A stretch of DNA of 64,000 nt from Hsuehochloa calcarea (GCA_036346395.1 CM070599.1:36571232-36635231), one strand, 5' to 3'. Positions 1-11,440 are shown, numbered from the stretch's first letter. Made by a program: numbers and translations. Notes: generated from the letters alone by a model not told the origin.

Positions 1-417
1 TGGCCAATTTTGAAGACAGCTAAATGACCAAGGCAGAAATCATATAAGTAAAATGCATGATCAGATCTTTGAAAACTCTTGATACAATTATGTAGATTCA
101 GCAAATGATCAGGCTCGATGTCAATGAGAGAGTTAATGAGCGTTAATTTCTTAGTGTAAGTTGACCTAATCAACTAAATAGTCCAAAAACAATTGAAGCA
201 TGCTACCAATTACTACTGCTTTTAAAAAATGCTAACAGTTCTGGTCTTTAACTAAATTAATTAAATTAAAAGTGCTCGAATTTTGAACAGAGTTCACCAG
301 AGACTAAAGGTTCTAACACAGGAAAAATAAATATAAGGCCACATGTTTTGTCTCAATGGATCAAGCAGCAACTGAAATTATCAAGTTGAGATCAGTTGCA
401 GATTCTCCCACCAAAGC
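1..417. other. AT-rich stretch, no gene recognised
   Basis: No open frame of note, RNA gene or repeat structure was recognised. It ends at the target-site duplication of the small LTR element that follows. It could be intergenic or part of an intron of a gene outside the window. Confidence 0.4.
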
Positions 418-422
418 ATAAA

Positions 423-787
423 TGTCATGGGCGCGAGTCAGCTGCATTGGTACACAAGGCAAGGGAGCAGCTAGATTAGTTAAGAGATAGTGTTAGCTAT
501 GATTTGATTAGATATCAATCCCTTAGGGATAGTTAGTTATGATTAGATTAGATTCCAATCTCTTATAGATGAAATTAGTTATTTGTTTCTAATCAGTTTA
601 TGCTAGAAATATAAGGCTAAGCATTGTCATCTATTCTCATTAAACAAGAAGAAATAATCTAGTCTCTCCCAAGGTTCATCATCCTAGTCCATGGTCACTC
701 CTTTCTTCTAAAACCCCTTCTCCTTCAGCCAACCCGTGTCGGTCCTCCTCTGCACGGTATTTATCCGATGAACTAAGGTTCATAACA
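423..787 (+). repeat. 5' LTR of the small LTR element
   Basis: It starts TGTCATGGGC and ends ATAACA. Inside is a degenerate internal duplication around 482-580 (GTTAGCTATGATT and GTTAGTTATGATT). This explains much of its extra length over the right LTR. Confidence 0.85.
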
Positions 788-789
788 TT

Positions 790-802
790 TGGTATCAGAA
801 CC
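790..802 (+). other. Primer-binding site (Met-tRNA type)
   Basis: TGGTATCAGAACC lies two bases after the left LTR. It matches the common plant primer site TGGTATCAGAGC, complementary to the 3' end of initiator methionine tRNA, except for G to A at position 11. Confidence 0.8.
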
Positions 803-1380
803 AACATCATGGGTTCTGCTGCCGCAATTACCATGGCTGATTGGAGGGCCAACAACAACAAGCTCAAGTTTGCTCTCTCTCCAATATCCAGGCCACATTG
901 GAGAACATATCGACGAGATTGGTCAGGAAAAGAGGAGCAGGAGGTGCAGCTGCTCGCTTATCTATCAACGTCGCCGCCACCTCCGCAACCGATGCCACCA
1001 CTAGAGGTGATCGTGGCAATGTCGCATACTGTTGCAATGCTACCACACGTGCCGCGGAGCCTGGCGCTTCTGAAGCGGCATGAAGTGCACCCATTGTGGT
1101 GTCAATTGTAGGGGCTGTCGTGCATCTCGTGGGGCTGGTCACTCATACCGCAATAGCCATGAAGCCGAACAAGTTTGCCGCAACTGCCACCATACTTGCT
1201 GCGACAGCCATCGAGTGTGTTGCACCTGGGCGTAGCGGCAACAGACTTCAACACCTCGTTGTGTTCTAATGCAACACGATGGCATCATTGCAATCTCTCC
1301 TCGACGTGGGGCTACAAAGGGATGCAATCATGGCCGCCACCGTAACTTGCGGACGAGCTGCATGTCCGAGACGGGTGTAA

Positions 1381-1679
1381 TGTCAATGGGCGTGGTCAGC
1401 TGTGGTCAGCTGCATTGGTACACAAGGAAAGGGCAGTAGCCAGATTTGTTAAGAGATATTGTTAGTTATGATTTGATTATATTCCAATCTCTTTTAGATG
1501 TAATTAGTTAAGGCTAAGCATTGTCATATATTCTCATTAAGCAAGAAGAAATAATCTAGTCTCTCCCAAGGTTCATCATCTCGGTCCATAGTCCCTCCTT
1601 TCTCCTAAGACCCCTTCTCCTTCAGTCGATCCCTGTAAGGTATTTACCCCGAATCCCCGATGAACTAAGGCTCATGACA
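1381..1679 (+). repeat. 3' LTR of the small LTR element
   Basis: It starts TGTCAATGGG and ends ATGACA, and aligns with 423-787 over its whole length with gaps. A GGTCAGCTG motif is duplicated near its start. It is followed directly by the second ATAAA duplication copy. Confidence 0.85.
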
Positions 1680-1771
1680 ATAAATACATACAAAACCGGA
1701 GGACTGAAAATTGAGTATACGTTCATATCACAATTCACACCACCCAAAATAAAACAAAAGAAGGCATGTTT

Positions 1772-1789
1772 TATATATATATATATATA
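1772..1789. repeat. (TA)n microsatellite
   Basis: Nine uninterrupted TA units in an AT-rich context. Confidence 0.9.
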
Positions 1790-3280
1790 AATTATGCCTT
1801 CTAACATTTGTTAATACAATCTATATAGAATTACCTAAGCAGCATTACGCAAATGCATCAAGAGAGCAGCATACAATGTTACAACTTTACAATGCCTACC
1901 GTAGTAACAGTAACATGTGCCCCTCAAACATCACTACTAGATGCCCCCTCCCCAACCAACACACACCCCCCTGGAAACTGATTTTCGAGTGCATAAACAC
2001 TTCAAGAAGCAAAATTAGTTTCCAGGTTGAAACATAGTAAGACAATATTTGAGAAAATACACTACTTCACGAAGGAATTTACTTTCCAGGTTGAAACATA
2101 GCTTGACAATATTTGAGAAACACATAGCAACCTAACACTTACTTGGCCTGGATCAGTGAATCACCAAAACCCTTGTCATTACCAAAGCTATCACCTATAA
2201 CACATGTTATGTTATAGCCTTTTAACTCTTTAATATTGAACGCGGCAACTAGCAACAGTGTTAGCAGTACAGAGACTTCACCAAGCTATTTGCTTACTGT
2301 CCTGTCATATTCAGTATAGCATGAGCAAGGTGGGAGCCTGAGTGAAAGATGGAATATACACTGAAGCACAACAACACAAGAAAACCCAAGCGAACTTTCA
2401 AGGTCTATTTGTTAAAGATTAAAACAAGGTTTGATTGATCTCTTAGACATTCCCTTACATTGTACAGAAACATCAGTTGACATTGAATCCTGCAACAATG
2501 TCTATGCAAAGACAACTATAAAGACATTAAACGTCGACTTGAATGCATGCATTGTATTTAATTAATTGAAATTACCAGGCAATCTGACTTGTGTTGTTCT
2601 ATATCTTAATAGAAAACACCAGCGGTAAATATGCAAATCACCCATATCAACGACAACAATAACCATATAGGGGAACTTCCCTACAATGCTGACTTGCCGT
2701 TGGTCTATATCTAAAAATAATCACCAGCATTTCAGTAGAAATACGTTTTCCCATAATATTTAGTGATGGAAAATAGGAGACACCCAAAGAGAGTAAGCCT
2801 TACAGTTTGGTGTTTGGAATAGAATACACTTACATTGATTATTTTGCAAGGTGGCAGTTATACAAATTGGATACAACTATGTTCTAGATGTCTTATGTCT
2901 TATCTTTTTTTGAAAAAGGAATTACAACGCATTTGGCCAAGCTCTGAGATTCTAGGCCGGAAGTGATGAACTGGCACTGGTCAACCAAACAGGCCAACTT
3001 CATTGTATGGCTTTTTGGCCATATTTAAAGGACAAAATTAGAAAGACTTGCTACTTGAAAATTCAAACTTCATACTACTTATTCATGAAATGAGAAGTAG
3101 GAGCAACTATCCACATGATTTGATGATCCCAAAGTCCAAATTCTTATTTGCTGCTATAATGTCTAGTTCTGGTTTCTCTAACAGAACACAAATCAGGAGC
3201 TTGGCCAACACTAACACATTCATAATGTAACCGTGTGGGTGATAGAGACAGAGGAGCTAAATCCTCACGACGTGTGCCCA

Positions 3281-3392
3281 GATGTGATTTGGATGGATTG
3301 GATTCAAAGGGATACGAGGGTCATATAAATCGACATTTTGCAAATAACTCCTACCTCACAACACTTTGAATCTAATCCATCCAAATCTCATC
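3281..3392. repeat. Inverted-repeat stem-loop, MITE-like
   Basis: The 29-bp left arm (3281-3309, starting GATGTGATTTGG) and the right arm (3364-3392) are inverted repeats with 27 of 29 positions matching. They are separated by about 54 bp. The size and near-perfect arms suggest a small foldback element or a MITE core. I could not define a target duplication. Confidence 0.55.
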
Positions 3393-4487
3393 TAATGTCT
3401 CGAATGATGATTTAGCAAGTCTGCACTAGATATATCCCCTAGATGGAAGGATCAAACCTTAAACAAACAAGAACACCACCAATTCATAAAGCTCCTAAAT
3501 TGAGTAAATAACATAAGGCCACCGCAAATACTCTTTTGATATATGAATTCAACAAGGTTGAAGATTAATAGCAGTTAAGATTAGCATGAATCAAGCAAGA
3601 ACTAAAACTCCCTTTTTGGGGGGTGGGGGACTTTTAGGCATTCCTCTTCTTGCTTCTCTTTAGCAAGATGATATCTTTTCTCACTTGGGGTTTGGAAATT
3701 CACCTTAAATGCCCTAAGAAAGTGGGCACACCATGTATTAAAAAAAATTCAATGTACACATGAACACCAGATACATATGCATTCAAATAGGCATTTAGTT
3801 TTGTCCAGCATGTGGAAAATTCCCAACGTCTTTTCCAATGAAATCAGACAAAACTCTGGTTTTCCATGAATAGGGAAACCGGAAACCCCAGGCTTCCTCA
3901 GAAGATATCATTATAGTGACGGCTCTTGAACCTAAAAGGAAAAGGTTAAAGAGTCTTGTTCAGTAACACTAGCATATTCAGCTCGGCAGAGTGCCGTCCA
4001 TTTTCATTGATCTGTTATTATGCTCAGAATGCTTCTCAATGTTCCACACGCCCTACAAAATTCCCTGACATAATAATTGAAGGTGGGGTACATATTGAAT
4101 TCAAGAGACCAATGTAAAAAAGATCTTGCATTCCTAGTATTCATTCTAAGGCTATAACTACACAATGAGATAAATCGATTTCCATCATTACCACTACCGC
4201 ATATTCCTTGTAGTAACAATTTCTCTTGAAACAATCAACAGAACAAATTATTGAACACAGCCAACAACAGAATCATCAGTATAATTACTTTCGTTCATAA
4301 TCGCCATCATCCGAACAATTCTCACATCTGAAAATTTTGATGTTCAACAGAAGAGCGAGGAAGAGCAGACAACAAGCAAGCAAGCATCAACTTACTTGTG
4401 ATCTCCTCGCACCCTCCTCAACCTCCTCCCTTAATGTACAGATTCTGCATCCGCAGCCAAGAGCGCATTATTCTACAACAGAGAGAC

Positions 4488-4940
4488 CTATTGGTCTCCG
4501 ACGAACTCAAACTCGTCCTCCCGGAGGTGGGCGAAGAACCGGACCGGCTTGTCCTGGCCGTCCAGCTTGAGCTCGAACCCCACCTTGAAGGGCAGATTGG
4601 GCGTGACGCGCTTGCCCTTCCAGACACCGACGTACTGCTTGACCACGCCCTCCATGCCACGGAGGTCCAGGTCCGGCGCCTTGGAGACGTGGTGGATGCG
4701 GACCGGCACCGTGACGCGCACGCGCTTTCCGAGCTTGGGCGACGCCGCGGCCTCCTCGGCGGCCACGTCAAAGGACGGGGACACGTCGCTGCTGGCGGCA
4801 ACCTGGCGCGCGGTGCGGAGGCGCGCGCGGCACCGCGCGGGCGGGAGGCAGCGAGCGGCCGTGGGTGTGGGAAGGAGGAAGCGGCGGCGGAGGAGGGAAG
4901 TGGAGGTGAAGGGACGCGCCACGGCGGTGGTGGTTGCCAT
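4488..4940 (-). CDS. FTRV: Ferredoxin-thioredoxin reductase, variable (alpha) chain, plastid
   Basis: This is the small non-catalytic subunit of the plastid Fe-S enzyme that passes electrons from ferredoxin to thioredoxins. The variable chain forms an SH3-like barrel that supports the catalytic chain. The ATG at 4938-4940 (MATTTAV) gives 150 aa. Residues 1 to about 65 are rich in Ala, Arg, Ser and Pro, as expected of a stromal transit peptide. Residues 69-147 hold the family domain: GKRVRVTVPVRIHHV, then MEGVVKQYV, then NLPFKVGFEL and RFFAHLREDEFEF. An in-frame upstream ATG at 5063 would add 41 residues before the transit peptide and is rejected. There is no intron in the coding part. A good splice-donor sequence (CAA|GTAAGT, minus strand, near 4394) lies about 92 bases after the stop and may mark an intron in the 3' UTR. 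Family identity is from remembered motifs and is strong. Confidence 0.92.
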   Translation of the reverse strand: MATTTAVARPFTSTSLLRRRFLLPTPTAARCLPPARCRARLRTARQVAASSDVSPSFDVAAEEAAASPKLGKRVRVTVPVRIHHVSKAPDLDLRGMEGVVKQYVGVWKGKRVTPNLPFKVGFELKLDGQDKPVRFFAHLREDEFEFVGDQ

Positions 4941-5052
4941 CGGGGAGGTTGGTGGTTGGTGGTCGTGTGGGGAATTGCGTCGAGCAGGTGGTGTGCACGT
5001 GAGGACAAGATGCGCGGAGCGGAAGGTGGAGATGGATGTAGAGCCGGGACGG

Positions 5053-5060
5053 TCTAAATA
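5053..5060 (-). promoter_or_regulatory. Possible TATA element of the FTR gene
   Basis: TATTTAGA on the minus strand lies about 113 bp before the ATG at 4940, a plausible distance for a TATA box and short leader. The match is weak. Confidence 0.3.
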
Positions 5061-5063
5061 CAT

Positions 5064-5749
5064 AACGGTATGTTGTGAATTGGGTTAGTATAGCACGAAC
5101 GATGGACCGAGCTGGGCCTGAGAATGCGGCATGTTAAACGGCATAGCACGACACGACCAATTGAGTCGTGTTTGAGCCAGTCCAGTACGAAATAGGCCCA
5201 ACCTTCCTGTTCTATTCCAACCCCCTCGGTCTGGTCCAATCACTCTTCTACAATGGACTGGTTCAACCAATCACCCCTTTTACCACCCTAGCCTAGCCCA
5301 ACATCCCTCTCAACCTCCTCCAACCCCTATTCCCAACCCCTTCTCCCAAGCCCTAGCTCTCAAATTTCTAATCACCTAATCACATTCTCTGATTCCCTCC
5401 TCCAGCTCCATCCGCCTCCCTACCCACGTGTCGTCGATCGCCGCCTTCCCTCCCTCTCCCTCCCCACTCACCGCCAGCCAGCCCCTCCCCCCTCTCCCTC
5501 CCCACGTGTTGCCGCCCTCCCTTTCCCTCCCCACGCGCCGCCGCCCTCCACCCTCCCTCCAGCCACCTCCTCGTCGCCGTCCTTCACACCCCCTTCGCTA
5601 AGCGCGTGGCGCGACCGAGGTGGTCGGAGTTCTTCATCGGTGTCCAGGAGGAGGAGGAGGCTATGGCGAGGGGGAGCGAACGTGGATGGCGCACGGGTAT
5701 CTTTGTCTTTCTGGGCGGCGGCGGTTGTCGTCTTCTCAGGCGTCTATGT
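5064..5749. other. FTR upstream region with transposon-like and pyrimidine-rich sequence
   Basis: From about 5090 to 5260 the sequence carries GGCATAGCACGACACGA-type motifs, like the subterminal repeats of the hAT remnant that follows. From 5280 to 5600 it is strongly C/T-rich on the plus strand. Short frames here are not convincing. The FTR promoter therefore lies within about 150-300 bp of transposon-derived DNA. Confidence 0.4.
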
Positions 5750-8700
5750 TACTTAGGGTTGGGCTTGGATTGGCACGGCACGATACGGCCCCAGCACGGT
5801 GGGCTTTGGGCCATGCCTACGCCTGGCCGGAGGCGAGACGGGCTGACACGACACGGCACGGTGGGGTGACTGGACCGAACCGGCACAGCACAACACGGCC
5901 CGAAGCACAGCGGGCCCGTGTCATGCCGGCACGACACTAGGTGGATGGCGAGAGGCATGAAATTTCTCGCGTGGCGGACGTTTCCTCAAAAAAAATTGCG
6001 CTAATGCTGGTGCTAGCCAAATGGGCGGGCACAGGTAGGATGGGCTTGGCCCATTCAGGCATGCCCTATCGTGGCCCGGCTAATAGGTGGTGTACCATAC
6101 TGATATATATGTTGGGGAGGCGGCTTAAGCATGGTCCATTGGTCATTCGTACCGTACCGAACCGTTATGAGCCTATTTAGACTTACGAGCCTTTTCGGCC
6201 CACTTAGCACGTTAGGTTCGAAAAAATTAGAAAAAATCCAAAAAAGGAAAAATATATATAATTCAGAAATACATATGAAAATTATTTTAAAAAATTGAGA
6301 CAAACATATTGAAAATATAATAAAAAATTTATTAATATTCAAATGGCTGCCTTGTTAAAACCTTTGCTAAGTAAAAACTCGACATGAGAAAACCTCAATA
6401 AAAAAAAAAAAGAGTACAGTCTATAGCTCTAGATACATCCTTATTCTACGTATCGTTGTCTGGGTACACAAACACCTCCAACAACTATGGATTTTCCACA
6501 GAGTGTTGTGCTCGTGAATCAGCTTGTTCACAATTCTTCACAGTTACAAGTATCTCTACCATCTCACTTGTGAGACTTATTCTTCTCACCTCCAATATTT
6601 TTTCGAAAGACTAAAAACAGAATCATATGAAACCGTCGAGGTATGAACAATTACACATCACATGCAAGTATGGATAGCACGGGATATATTAACTTATGGG
6701 CTTGCCATCATTGTAAAATTTTGAAGCCTTCTGAATTAAAATCCACCGATCGCTATCCAGATAGGCAGATAGTTCCCCACTCCTAGGGACTCTTGGCTGA
6801 GCAGGCGGTGCTGTACAAGAAGAAGATCAGGGTCTGAAGGAAGAGCCACCGAAGATCTTGTCCTACATATTTATCGTGCTACATGACGCGGTGGCTATTG
6901 GAGGTTGTTGCGAGCGGAATCCCCGAAACTTATTTTCGTACCTTTGGTAAACTCGCATTACTAATAACAAACTTCTACAAAATAGTTAGTATAATCTAGC
7001 CCTGTAACATCACTAAAAAGATCAAGTACACTACCAAATACATCAATTTTATCTATAGGATCTAAAACAAATGCAAATGCATATAAGTAAAGGATTTCTC
7101 TCCAATATTTAAGGTATTTTGTTTTCATGGCAACAATAACATCGCGTAAAACTAAGTCATTTTCATATATTTTCAATTGAGTAGCAATTTGTAAAATACT
7201 AAGCACAATGATAGGAAATGTTGGATAGTAGATAGCGGACAAAACAACAATGGCCTCATAAAAAATAATGATATTTTCTCAACAACGAACCAATGTTGCT
7301 CAGTCAATAGTATACTACCATCAGTGCTCTGATAGTGTGTTTGAATAAAAATAGAAAATGTGCTCTTATATAGTACAAGACTCTTAAGCATCAGATAAGT
7401 AGAGTTTCATCTTACCTCCATGTCCAAACCGAACTTTCTTGAACGTACACCCATCGCCCTGCATAAGTTCTTATATTGTGTTATTCTTATATTAGAATTA
7501 TACAAAAATAAATCACATCGCGAAAAGCTTTAATATACATACTCAACCTCTTCAAACCACATTTGATTATAAGGTTAATAATATAACAAGTGCATCGTTG
7601 ATGTAGTAAGAAGGAATCGACGTATGTACTCAATCACTGGAGTAAGAATACCCATAACCCTAGAATTCGAAGCGGTGTTGTCTAAAGTAATTGAGAATAT
7701 TTTATTTGTAAGATCAAAGTCTTCCACAACTTTGATAATACAGTCCGTAATATTCTCACCCGTGTGTGATCCATCAATTAATTTCAAACATATAATTATT
7801 TCCTCTATTATCTAGTCATCATTAATATAATAAACAACTACACTAAGATAATCCTCCCTAACCCGACCACTCCATATGTCCGAGGTCAGAGCCACCGAAA
7901 ATGTGCATGTACTAAATATTTGATTTATTTTATTACAGCGTTCATTGTAGTATTTTATTAGATCCCTAGTTGTTACCTGTCTAGAAATGGAAGAAAATCT
8001 AGGATTATGTGTGATTCTAATGTAATTTTGAGAAGAAGCAGACTTCCCAAAGCCTAACGACAAATCCTCAGAAACAATTAAACGACAGAGAGATTGATGG
8101 GCTACCTCAGGATCGTAGTCCCAACTACGTACCGTACCATCAGGGTTGTACTGCAGCTGCGTCTGCCTAATCACCAATCCTTACTTGGCTCGATATTTTG
8201 TAGCATGTCTAAGCATGTGCCTCGTTCCACCTGTAGATCTTTCAAACAATTCATTGCGATAAATTTTACAAATAGCATATGATACCTCATTTCTCTGCGT
8301 GTCTTGCTTTGTTATCCTGTAGAAATTCTCCCACACTTTCGATGTAGACGACCTCAACATCTTTGCTCCGATTGGCGTGGAGCCTGATGATGAACTTTGC
8401 CTTGCCCTTCTGGTTGGCTTGACGCAGCCGCAACCGTCTCCATGGACGCAACTTCTTTCGGTGAAAGTCTGTAATCACCAAGAGTAAAGCTGTCATAACC
8501 GTCTATAACGAAAATTACAAAATTAAAACTAACACTATTATTACTTTCATATTAGCATAACAAGTACTAACAATAAAAATATGCAAAAAAAAAAATAGAA
8601 TTGTACATCTTTTGCACAAGCCCGCTTGCCCGACGCCACTGCCCTGCCTACCCGGCACCCTTGCCCTGCCTGCTCGGCGCCCCTGCCCCACCTGCTCGCC

Positions 8701-9330
8701 TCCTCTTTTTCCCTGCCCGGCTGCCCACTGCGGCAGTGGCCTGAAGGCGAAGATCGAAGTGCCGAGTGTGGCACTGCCACTGTCGAGTGCAGCAAGGCCA
8801 CATGGGCGCATGCCGAGGCCGCACGACGCACGCCCGTCTGTCTCCATGGCGCCGTCGCCCTCCACACCGCCACCGCCACCGCCTCCCGCCTTCTCCTTCC
8901 TCCGCTCCAGCACCGCCCAACCCTCCTCCTCCGTCTTCTCTCTCCGCTCTGGCCACTGGCACCGCCCTACCCTCCTCTTCTTCTCCTCCTCCTCCCGACT
9001 CCCACCCGGCCTTGTCCTCCCTCTGCGCAGCCGCCGGCGCCACCCCGCCCTTCTCCCCTTCCTCTCCCTCCTTCCTCTGCGCCGACATCGCCCCACCCTC
9101 CTCTCCTCCCGGCCCGGCTCACCAGCTGCCTCCTCGGTACTCCACACGCGTGCCATGTGGGCCGTGTCGGGCTCGTGCTGTGCCTGGCACGACCCGACAC
9201 TGTTTGTGCCATGTCGGACCGACTTACCGTGCCAGGGTAGCGGTTCAAGCACGACACAGACCGTTGTGCCGAGCCAACATGACGGACTATAAATAGTGTA
9301 GGCCTGGCCAACAGTAACATGCCGTGAACC
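5750..9330 (-). mobile_element. Degenerate hAT-superfamily DNA transposon
   Basis: A broken hAT transposase (6961-8290, minus) sits between two blocks rich in GGCACGACACGG-type subterminal motifs (5755-5940 and 9125-9360). At 6340-6420 is the motif set CCTTGTTAAAACC then AAAAAGAGTACAGT, which I recognise from the 3' part of grass hAT elements. The block at 8640-9120 is pyrimidine-rich and lies upstream of the transposase. I could not confirm matching terminal inverted repeats or an 8-bp target duplication, so the outer limits are approximate. Confidence 0.5.
6961..8290 (-). pseudogene. hAT transposase remnant (BED finger, RNase H-like core)
   Basis: Fragments read in order on the minus strand. 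Near 8180-8290 is a BED-finger-like piece with STGGTRHMLRHATKY, of the C..C..H..H type with its first cysteines close by. At 7812-8177 is the segment ending FSVALTSDIWSGR...YLSVVVYYIND, the first part of the catalytic core. At 7575-7787 follow SHTGENITDCI and KIFSITLDNTASN. At 6961-7242 come YYPTFPIIVLSIL and LKYWREILYLYAFAFVLDP, the part just before the hATC dimerisation domain. Frames are broken by stops and shifts, and the hATC domain was not found. It is dead. Homology is from motif order of plant BED/RICESLEEPER-type transposases. Confidence 0.75.
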
Positions 9331-10317
9331 GACCGGCAGACACGGCCTATCTAACCAGCTCTAGCTACCGCCCCACGGGTTTCCCAAGGGCCGGCTCAGC
9401 TGGTCGTCCCAGTTAACCGCTTTTAGCTGATTATGTGCTTGTTTAAGACTTCTTATTACGAAATCGCCAGGCCCTTGGCTGTTGACTACTAAGCAATGAG
9501 TGGCCCAGTGATGAGACAAGGGCGATGCGGACTGTGGATTTGTCGACGAATGATGATTCAGAAAAAAAGAAAAACTGGCAATGATCCAAGAATTGATTTG
9601 GCTTTCGGAGTGACGACCGACGAGCAGGAAGAAATGAGGTCGAGAGCATAGCATCCGTCTTCCATTGTCTTGGTTCTTTTATTGGTTTGAAACTGCTCTC
9701 TAAAAAAGAACTGGTTTCATGCGAATGTGACGATATAGACACACAACTGAGTTGGTTAAAGAGTAAAGACAGAAGCAAATCTTGGTTCAAGACAAGTCCA
9801 TTAGGCTAATCAGCCCATTTAGATGGGCCGAAGCATTAAACCATTGGCCATCGACCCAGCCATCTCTCAAATTACCTCTTCGATTTCTTCTGACTTTATG
9901 CGTGGAACCAAAAAATATCAATGCAATGCTTCGACTTTCGACTTCCGACTCATGAGTCATGACCTTGCGTTCACTTGGTTCGGCCATATTCTCTGGGGGC
10001 ACATACCAAAGATTCAAAGAACATTGGTGACGGGCCGGTGGCTTTGGGCGTCGTCGGCTTGTCGCCCCTGTGGCCAGTTGGGCACCAGGATGCATGGGCA
10101 TCTCATCACCGTCACCCATCTGCAATTCTGCAAAAACCGGCGGCGGTGCGCAGGCCGTGGGTGAGTGGGTGGGAGAAGCTGATGCAGCGCAGGGCAAACG
10201 GCAGCCATGTTGGTGACGACGAACGGCGTGGTCGCGTGGATGAGGTGCGGAACGGCCGATCGCGAAGCTAGGCCGAGAACCCACGGTTCAAGTTGTGCCG
10301 TTGTCGCGTCACGCACA
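9331..10317. other. No gene recognised; GC-rich part near 10 kb
   Basis: A 165-codon minus-strand frame (9787-10284) and overlapping frames on other strands are present, but none has a recognisable domain. They lie in GC-rich DNA next to the copia LTR at 10318. I treat them as chance frames or unrecognised transposon sequence. Confidence 0.3.
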
Positions 10318-10602
10318 TGTTGCTTCGGTTACCCGCGCTCTCACGTTGAGTTTCTGCAACAGCGCAGTCAGAAGGCACAGAGTATTTTGCCAAGCTAGAC
10401 CCTTCACGGGGTTGGTTTCCTTTTTATACACTAATTTGTATACAAGGCATGATTTACAACAGACTAACCAGATTGCTGTGATCTTGCTAATCAGCCGAAG
10501 ACAGTTACCATCCCCGACGAGCTACGGTACCGACAGGATGTAATCACGTCAGGATATGTATCACAGTACAATCCTAACTGATTGATTCTTTCCTAATGTA
10601 CA
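10318..10602 (-). repeat. Probable 3' LTR of the truncated copia element
   Basis: On the minus strand, a purine tract GAGGGGGAA (next to 10603) is followed at once by TGTACATTAGG, the expected start of a 3' LTR after the polypurine tract. The LTR probably ends GCAACA at about 10318, giving about 285 bp with TG...CA ends. The far boundary is inferred, because no second LTR is available for comparison. Confidence 0.5.
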
Positions 10603-11440
10603 TTCCCCCTCAGTCTCATCCTATGGATCGGAGGTTGAGATTGTATGGTAGCCGTTCCAACATCTGTTTAGTTGCCGGCTTTGTGAAGACGTCTGCCACT
10701 TGATCAACAGGAGACGAATCGTACTTCCAACGCACCAAGAGCTACCATCTTTTTGATAAAATGGAAATCAACCTCTATGTGTTTTGTCCAGGCATGAAAC
10801 ACAGGGTTTGGAGTTAAGTAGGTTGCACCTAAATTATCACACCATAATATGGGTGCTCTCGATTGTGATATGTTCAAATTTTTTAGTAAAGATTGTACCC
10901 AAGTTACCTCGGTAGTGCCATTCGCTAATGCCATGTACTCTGCTTCCGTGCTTGAAGGAGACACGGTGGGTTGCTTTCGAGCATTCCATGAAATCAAATT
11001 CGAGCCAAAGAACACCACAAAACCCCTGGCGGATCTACAGTCATCAGCACAACCTGCCCAATCAGCATCGGTAAACACATTGAGAAGAGTAGATGAAGAT
11101 CGCCGTATACTCAGCCCAGTAGAGACAGTGCCCTTGATAACGTAAAATTCTTTTGACAGCCTCCCAATGCACCTCAGTTGGCTTTGACAAAAATTGACAG
11201 ACCTTGTTCACGGCAAAAGAGATATCCGGTCTTGTGAGAGTCAAATACTGTAGTCCCTCCACTAGGTTACGATATTTGAAAGCATCAACCTCACCAAGTG
11301 GACGCCCAAGCTCACTGGACGACTTATCTTGTACAGACATTGGTGTAGAAGCAGCTTTGCAGTTCTCCATACGCGCACAACGAAGAAGATCCGTGGCATA
11401 TTTCTTCTGCGTCAAACTCATTCCCCCTGAATGCAAGAAC
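10603..11440 (-). pseudogene. Ty1/copia pol 3' fragment (reverse transcriptase end and RNase H)
   Basis: Two minus-strand frames join across a frameshift near 11110. The first (to 11436) reads SLTQKKYATDLLRCARM, TRPDISFAVNKVCQFL and HWEAVKRILRY, the connection region of copia reverse transcriptase. The second (10704-11078) reads VFTDADWAGCADD, STEAEYMALA, WCDNLGATYLT and HIEVDFHFI, the copia RNase H domain with its Asp and Glu residues. Everything upstream (gag, integrase, the YVDD active site) is missing, with truncation near 11440. The remaining part runs directly into the polypurine tract and LTR. Identification is strong; the element is non-functional. Confidence 0.85.

Larger units (their letters stand above)
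423..1679 (+). mobile_element. Small non-autonomous LTR retrotransposon (1.26 kb)
   Basis: Two direct repeats (423-787 and 1381-1679) each begin TGTCA and end CA. The element is flanked by a perfect 5-bp duplication ATAAA (418-422 and 1680-1684). A primer-binding site of the initiator Met-tRNA type begins two bases after the left LTR. The 593-bp interior has no gag, protease, integrase or reverse transcriptase, only short GC-rich frames that look like chance. This is the architecture of a TRIM/SMART-like derivative that depends on an autonomous partner, most likely copia by its primer site. The LTRs differ in length (365 and 299 bp) because the right one lacks internal segments, so the insertion is not very recent. 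Structure is directly visible; family assignment is inferred. Confidence 0.85.
1685..4390. other. AT-rich intergenic stretch, no gene recognised
   Basis: No coding frame matched a known family. It holds a (TA)n tract near 1772-1789 and a small stem-loop at 3281-3392. Its right end, 4250-4390, lies downstream of the FTR gene and may contain 3' untranslated sequence of that minus-strand transcript. Confidence 0.4.

Noticed and set aside
4398..5088. Plus-strand frames of 179-219 codons over the FTR gene
   Set aside because: GC-driven shadows of the minus-strand FTR coding sequence.
8515..9320. Several frames of 110-245 codons on both strands
   Set aside because: Pyrimidine/purine-biased, low-complexity region in the hAT element; no domain, and frames overlap in all phases.
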